A DNA stretch of 64,000 nucleotides from an uncultured Collinsella sp. (GTDB taxonomy: Bacteria > Actinomycetota > Coriobacteriia > Coriobacteriales > Coriobacteriaceae): assembly GCA_947507155.1 (NCBI GenBank), contig CANNOC010000006.1, positions 34,787 to 98,786 on the forward strand, given 5' to 3'. Below are positions 60,288 through 64,000 of the stretch, in pieces (the stretch's first letter is position 1; each line of letters starts with the position of its first letter). Position numbers and translations under genes: made by a program. The notes under the pieces were generated by a model. That model saw only the letters and a list, made by a program, of their open reading frames with translations. It searched no databases and was not told the origin of the DNA.

Positions 60288-62124
60288 TAAGACCTAAATA
60301 CTGTTCCCAGAACTCTCGCGAAGTCATATAAGGCATAGCATCTTTCCATGCCCCCCTGACGCTCTTACCTTCTTTACGATATCGCGTCATCAGTTCGTGC
60401 TCTCGGCGGCGAATGCTCTTAAATCGTACTCGATCCATCGTGCGGACCGATCCCTTCTCGCGGGTCGGATCAAGAAAGACCAGCGTCTTGCAACGTGTCG
60501 AGTTACCTTCAAGCGTACAGCTGCCGTTCTTAACAACATAACCGGGCTTCCCGCGCAACAGCGCATCGGGAAGATAGTGTTTGTCGTAAGGAATAGATCT
60601 CCAATACTTCATAAATTTCGAGGGATGGAATTCCAGATTAACATTAGCGAGTATTTGCTCCGTAACCCCGCCCTTGCGAAGAAGCTCTGGATCCATTTCG
60701 GAAACAGGGATCAGTTTTTCGTTTAACTTACCCTTGCCGATCATCGTCGCGGCGCCATCAAGCTTCTGGAGATACTCAGGGCCACGCAGATAATCCTCAA
60801 AGCCATCGAGAATAAACTCGGCAGCTTGATAGTCCATATCGCGCAAGTTCTGACGTACCCCTCGCTGAATACGAAGGACAAACATCTTCTCATCAGCACA
60901 ATCATCGAGAGCAATCATGGCAAAGAAGTTGCGGAAGTACTGGTAGCAATCAACCGAAGCGCGGAAACGCCCCTCAAAGCTTGCATGCCACACGCAAATG
61001 CAATTCATGGTCATGTAGACAGGCTTATTGCGCATGCCAAACTCGACGTCGTCGCAGCGGATAAAGAAAGGCATGGGAAGGCCGTTCTTTTCGATAGCCT
61101 TCACCGGAATGCAGCTATACCACCAAGCTCCATAGGCCTGATCAACTTCAACGTTCGTGCGTTCATTTTCGAGGATGTCGGACAGTTTGCCAACATTCAG
61201 GTCCTCTTTTACGCGACGATAGGCACCAGAAGAAGCCACATACGAGACATCCTCAAACTGACGAGCAGGATCTTCCATTGAGAGCATAGCGCCGTTAATA
61301 AAGGCATCCTTATATTTGCCCTTAGCAAGAGAGAGCAGGTTGAAGGTACGAATCAAACTCTCGGGCATGATGGAAACATCATCGTCCATCAAAATGATAT
61401 GGGTGAACTGACCAGGAGTTTCGGTGGCCGCCATCATACCACGTGCAAATCCTCCCGAACCGCCCGTGTTGGGGTTCGGAAGCACGGTAACCAGATCATC
61501 GGAAAGTGATGCAGAATCGAGCGTCTGGCCATTGTCGACGACAAACATGTGGAAGTGGTCACGAATCGGACCGCCCTCTTTAGAGATGCCGGTTTTAACG
61601 AGTTCAATGTTTGGAAGAATGTACTGCTCATTCTTAAATGTGGTAGTAGAAAGAGCAAGATTGATCTGGTTAATTGAGTCCTCAGGAACATCAGTCAGAT
61701 AAGAGGCGTTCAAGAGGTCTACGGAATAGCCCTCATCGCTCTCAATCCTAAAACCGATTAAGTCGTAGCCGGTTGTATCGATATCAATATCGAGAACGCA
61801 AGGATCAACTTCATCGCCATCAAAAGGATTTGATTTAAGCTCGACAGGATTCAGCTCGCCAGATCTCACTCCATGAACGACAACCCGGCCTCTGCCAAAT
61901 AAAGCCATATGCAAGACGACGCTGTCAACAGACGCATACTGATGCCATTTGCCAGCAGATAAGCCATTTACATACGTCAGAAAGTCAACGTTTCCATTGA
62001 TATGAAGTGAATGAAAGTCGTCACCATATAAGGCATCACCGGAGAGCACACGATAGTAAAGCTCGGGATGCATGGTCGCATGCTTATCGACCCGGAGGAT
62101 TATATTTGCCAGTTTAAAAATCAT
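60283..62124 (-). CDS. GlfT2-like galactofuranosyltransferase (GT2 family)
   Basis: NPNTGGSGGFARGMM, ILMDDDVSI, VDQAYGAWWYSCIPVKAIEKNGLPMPFFIRCDDVEFGMRN, CVWHASFEGRF; N-terminal beta-sandwich-like region. Confidence 0.85.
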   Translation of the reverse strand: MIFKLANIILRVDKHATMHPELYYRVLSGDALYGDDFHSLHINGNVDFLTYVNGLSAGKWHQYASVDSVVLHMALFGRGRVVVHGVRSGELNPVELKSNPFDGDEVDPCVLDIDIDTTGYDLIGFRIESDEGYSVDLLNASYLTDVPEDSINQINLALSTTTFKNEQYILPNIELVKTGISKEGGPIRDHFHMFVVDNGQTLDSASLSDDLVTVLPNPNTGGSGGFARGMMAATETPGQFTHIILMDDDVSIMPESLIRTFNLLSLAKGKYKDAFINGAMLSMEDPARQFEDVSYVASSGAYRRVKEDLNVGKLSDILENERTNVEVDQAYGAWWYSCIPVKAIEKNGLPMPFFIRCDDVEFGMRNKPVYMTMNCICVWHASFEGRFRASVDCYQYFRNFFAMIALDDCADEKMFVLRIQRGVRQNLRDMDYQAAEFILDGFEDYLRGPEYLQKLDGAATMIGKGKLNEKLIPVSEMDPELLRKGGVTEQILANVNLEFHPSKFMKYWRSIPYDKHYLPDALLRGKPGYVVKNGSCTLEGNSTRCKTLVFLDPTREKGSVRTMDRVRFKSIRRREHELMTRYRKEGKSVRGAWKDAMPYMTSREFWEQYLGLK

Positions 62125-62270
62125 ACGTAATTCCTGTATCTAAAATGACTCCAATGAACGGGTTGCGAACACTGAATCTTCGAGGACGCGATCGGGTCTA
62201 AATTAGCCTAGCGCGCCTAGCAGCATTATGATTCGGCGCACAGACTCGCCACGAGTCGTCGCCAAGGCAA

Positions 62271-63338
62271 CTAACTCAACGCCGCCCAATCCAACTTGCG
62301 CATCTGCTCCATTGTCGACCGCAAACCATTGTCGATATTATAGCGAGCCCTCCACCCTAGACCTCGAGCTTTTGAGCCGTCCATAAGTGCCAGCGTAGCC
62401 ATAGAATATCCCGCCGCCTCCTGAGCATCGGGCAAATCAAAGGAAACACCTACGCCTCCATTCTTGGCAACAAGCTCGGCAAGGTCTTTCAAAGAGATAT
62501 CGGACCCAGTATCAGCAAGATTGTAAGCCTCGCCATCCACGCCAAGCAACATCACGTGCAGCAAGCCGGACACGGCATCCGCAGCATGCAAATAGGAGAA
62601 CTTTTGCGTTCCTTCGCTCTTGAGTACAACATCTTCGCCCAGAAGAGATCGACGCATGAACTGGGATAAAGCTTTAGAATCGTCATTAAGCAGCGTCGGA
62701 CCGTAGACACGAGCGATGCGCGCAATTACGGCCTTAACGTCCCTCTGTGAACGATATGCCTGACACATGGCTTCGCCCAAACGCTTGGATTCGTTATAGC
62801 ACGCACGCAAAGTATTACAGTCAATATTTCCACAATACTGCTCATCGAAGCGTTCAACGTCACCGCGATTCTGGCCGTAAATCTCAACGGACGAAGCAAA
62901 TAGCAATCTAGCGCCGCTGTCGGCAGAGAACTCAAGCAAATTCTGAAGCCCATCGACGTTCGCGCGAATAGTGCCTATTGGATCAGACGAGTACTGACGG
63001 GGATGCGTGGAGCTCGCTAGGTGCAAAACAAAGTCAGCTGGACAAGTCGGACGATAGCCAGCGGACGAAACGGAAGCCTCCTCAAACGAAAAGTGGCATG
63101 ACTTAAAGTACGGAAGCCTCAATCGGGCCTTTTCGATATTGCGACCCAACGCAACAATATTGCAATCTAATTCAGCCGTCTCATTCTTTCGCATCAGAAC
63201 GTCAATGAAAAACGCACCAATCATTCCGGTCGCACCGGAGACAACAACCGTCTTCTCCTTAAAGTCATTCCAAGGAAGATCGAGATTGCATACGGCATCA
63301 AGATCGGCAACGTATTCAGTGCAGGCCAATCTATTCAT
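62271..63338 (-). CDS. NAD-dependent epimerase/dehydratase (SDR family)
   Basis: KTVVVSGATGMIGAFFIDVLMRKNE...LHLASSTHPRQYSSDP...NESKRLGEAMCQAYRSQ; start MNRLACTEYV at 63338. Confidence 0.88.
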   Translation of the reverse strand: MNRLACTEYVADLDAVCNLDLPWNDFKEKTVVVSGATGMIGAFFIDVLMRKNETAELDCNIVALGRNIEKARLRLPYFKSCHFSFEEASVSSAGYRPTCPADFVLHLASSTHPRQYSSDPIGTIRANVDGLQNLLEFSADSGARLLFASSVEIYGQNRGDVERFDEQYCGNIDCNTLRACYNESKRLGEAMCQAYRSQRDVKAVIARIARVYGPTLLNDDSKALSQFMRRSLLGEDVVLKSEGTQKFSYLHAADAVSGLLHVMLLGVDGEAYNLADTGSDISLKDLAELVAKNGGVGVSFDLPDAQEAAGYSMATLALMDGSKARGLGWRARYNIDNGLRSTMEQMRKLDWAALS

Positions 63339-63975
63339 CACGAGCTTCTTTCTCCGCAGCCCACGCGCGGAAGAATTCAAGGTTCTCGGGCGTGGTGAGC
63401 TTAATATTCCTGTCAGAGCCAGCGGCAAAGTTAAGCCTAACGCCCAGCTGGACCATCATCGTGTTCGTGTAGTTGGACCCGTCAATTCCCACGCTTTTCT
63501 CGAACGCCTCATGATACTTGGAGTCAAGGAGATCGAACCGGTATGCCTGTGGGGTTGAAACACGACGGAGCGTTTCACGCGGAATATACTGCGTGGTGGT
63601 GGTTGGGTCCTCCTCATCAATGATAAAAATCTGCTCGTTATAGGACATGCTTGTCACGGCATTCCCATGACTCTTCGCCACACGAATAACATCGGTAATA
63701 ACCTCGGGATCGAGCATGGGACGCACGCCATCGTGCACTATACAAATATCATCCTCAGAGAGTTTGCCTTCGAGGTTGTACACGCCGTTACGAATAGACT
63801 CTTGACCCGACGTTCCGCCTTTAACGATCCACCTTAACTTATCAATCTTGTATTGTTTCGCATACGCGACAAGAACCTGTTCCCAGCCATCCAGGCAAAC
63901 TACCTCAATCGAATCCACAAGCGGATGATTCTGAAAGTCCTCGAGAGTATAAACAATGACGGGTTTCTCCCCCAC
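63331..63975 (-). CDS. IspD/TarI-like cytidylyltransferase, apparently lacking its N-terminal nucleotide-binding segment
   Basis: LINVGEKPVIVYTLEDFQNHPLVDSIEVVCLDGWE...IVKGGTSGQESIRNGVYNLEGKLSEDDICIVHDGVRPMLDPEVITDVI; in-frame TAA at 63987-63985, GTG at 63975. Confidence 0.8.
   Translation of the reverse strand: MGEKPVIVYTLEDFQNHPLVDSIEVVCLDGWEQVLVAYAKQYKIDKLRWIVKGGTSGQESIRNGVYNLEGKLSEDDICIVHDGVRPMLDPEVITDVIRVAKSHGNAVTSMSYNEQIFIIDEEDPTTTTQYIPRETLRRVSTPQAYRFDLLDSKYHEAFEKSVGIDGSNYTNTMMVQLGVRLNFAAGSDRNIKLTTPENLEFFRAWAAEKEARDE
63822..63846 (+). repeat. Left arm of inverted repeat (partner at window edge)
   Basis: TAACGATCCACCTTAACTTATCAAT; inverted match to 63976-64000 (21/21 then 3/4). Confidence 0.95.
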
Positions 63976-64000
63976 ATTAATAAGTTAAGGTGGATCGTTA
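63976..64000 (-). repeat. Right arm of inverted repeat, truncated by window end
   Basis: ATTAATAAGTTAAGGTGGATCGTTA, inverted copy of 63822-63846. Confidence 0.95.

Noticed and set aside
62205-62258. Short repeats (GCCTAGC direct repeat, GACTCGCCACGAGTC dyad) between epimerase and GlfT2-like gene
   Set aside because: Short enough to be chance; no supporting structure or promoter

Overview
Chromosomal window from a high-G+C bacterium whose gene content and order look like a Collinsella-type Coriobacteriia (inference; no database search was run). Positions ~1-47 kb hold dense, mostly minus-strand housekeeping operons: proS(partial)-ispG-rseP-dxr-cdsA-uppS-frr-pyrH; tsf-rpsB; xerC-trmFO-dprA-comM-yraN; rnhB; rplS; ppdK plus its PDRP regulator; glyQS; lepB-trmD-rimM-khpA-rpsP; rsfS-yqeK-nadD-obgE-rpmA-rplU; a TIGR03960-type radical SAM/DUF2344 pair; rodA-mrdA-mreD-mreC-mreB; TPR protein, PPIase, zinc-ribbon protein and P-type ATPase. 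dinB is the main plus-strand exception. At ~47.4-56 kb a plus-strand cluster encodes the whole shikimate pathway plus the Tyr/Phe branch entry enzymes (aroF-tyrA-aroB-aroA-aroC-pheA-aroE::aroK-aroQ). At ~56-64 kb there is glf and a galactofuranose/surface-polysaccharide cluster that looks lower in G+C. Two tRNA-Arg genes (CCG and TCT) are present. I found no CRISPR array, rRNA, prophage or transposase. The most interesting points are: (i) an inverted repeat (21/21 perfect, 24/25 overall) running to the last base of the window and cutting off the 5' end of an IspD/TarI-like cytidylyltransferase gene; (ii) REP/REPIN-like hairpins between genes of the aro cluster and next to the P-type ATPase; (iii) a terminator-like hairpin and an overlapping small ORF in front of aroF; (iv) an RseP-type site-2 protease with a ~115-residue inserted domain; (v) a phased repeat array and a MerR-operator-like palindrome upstream of ppdK; (vi) a P-loop-less protein with a DUF697-like tail in the cell-shape cluster.
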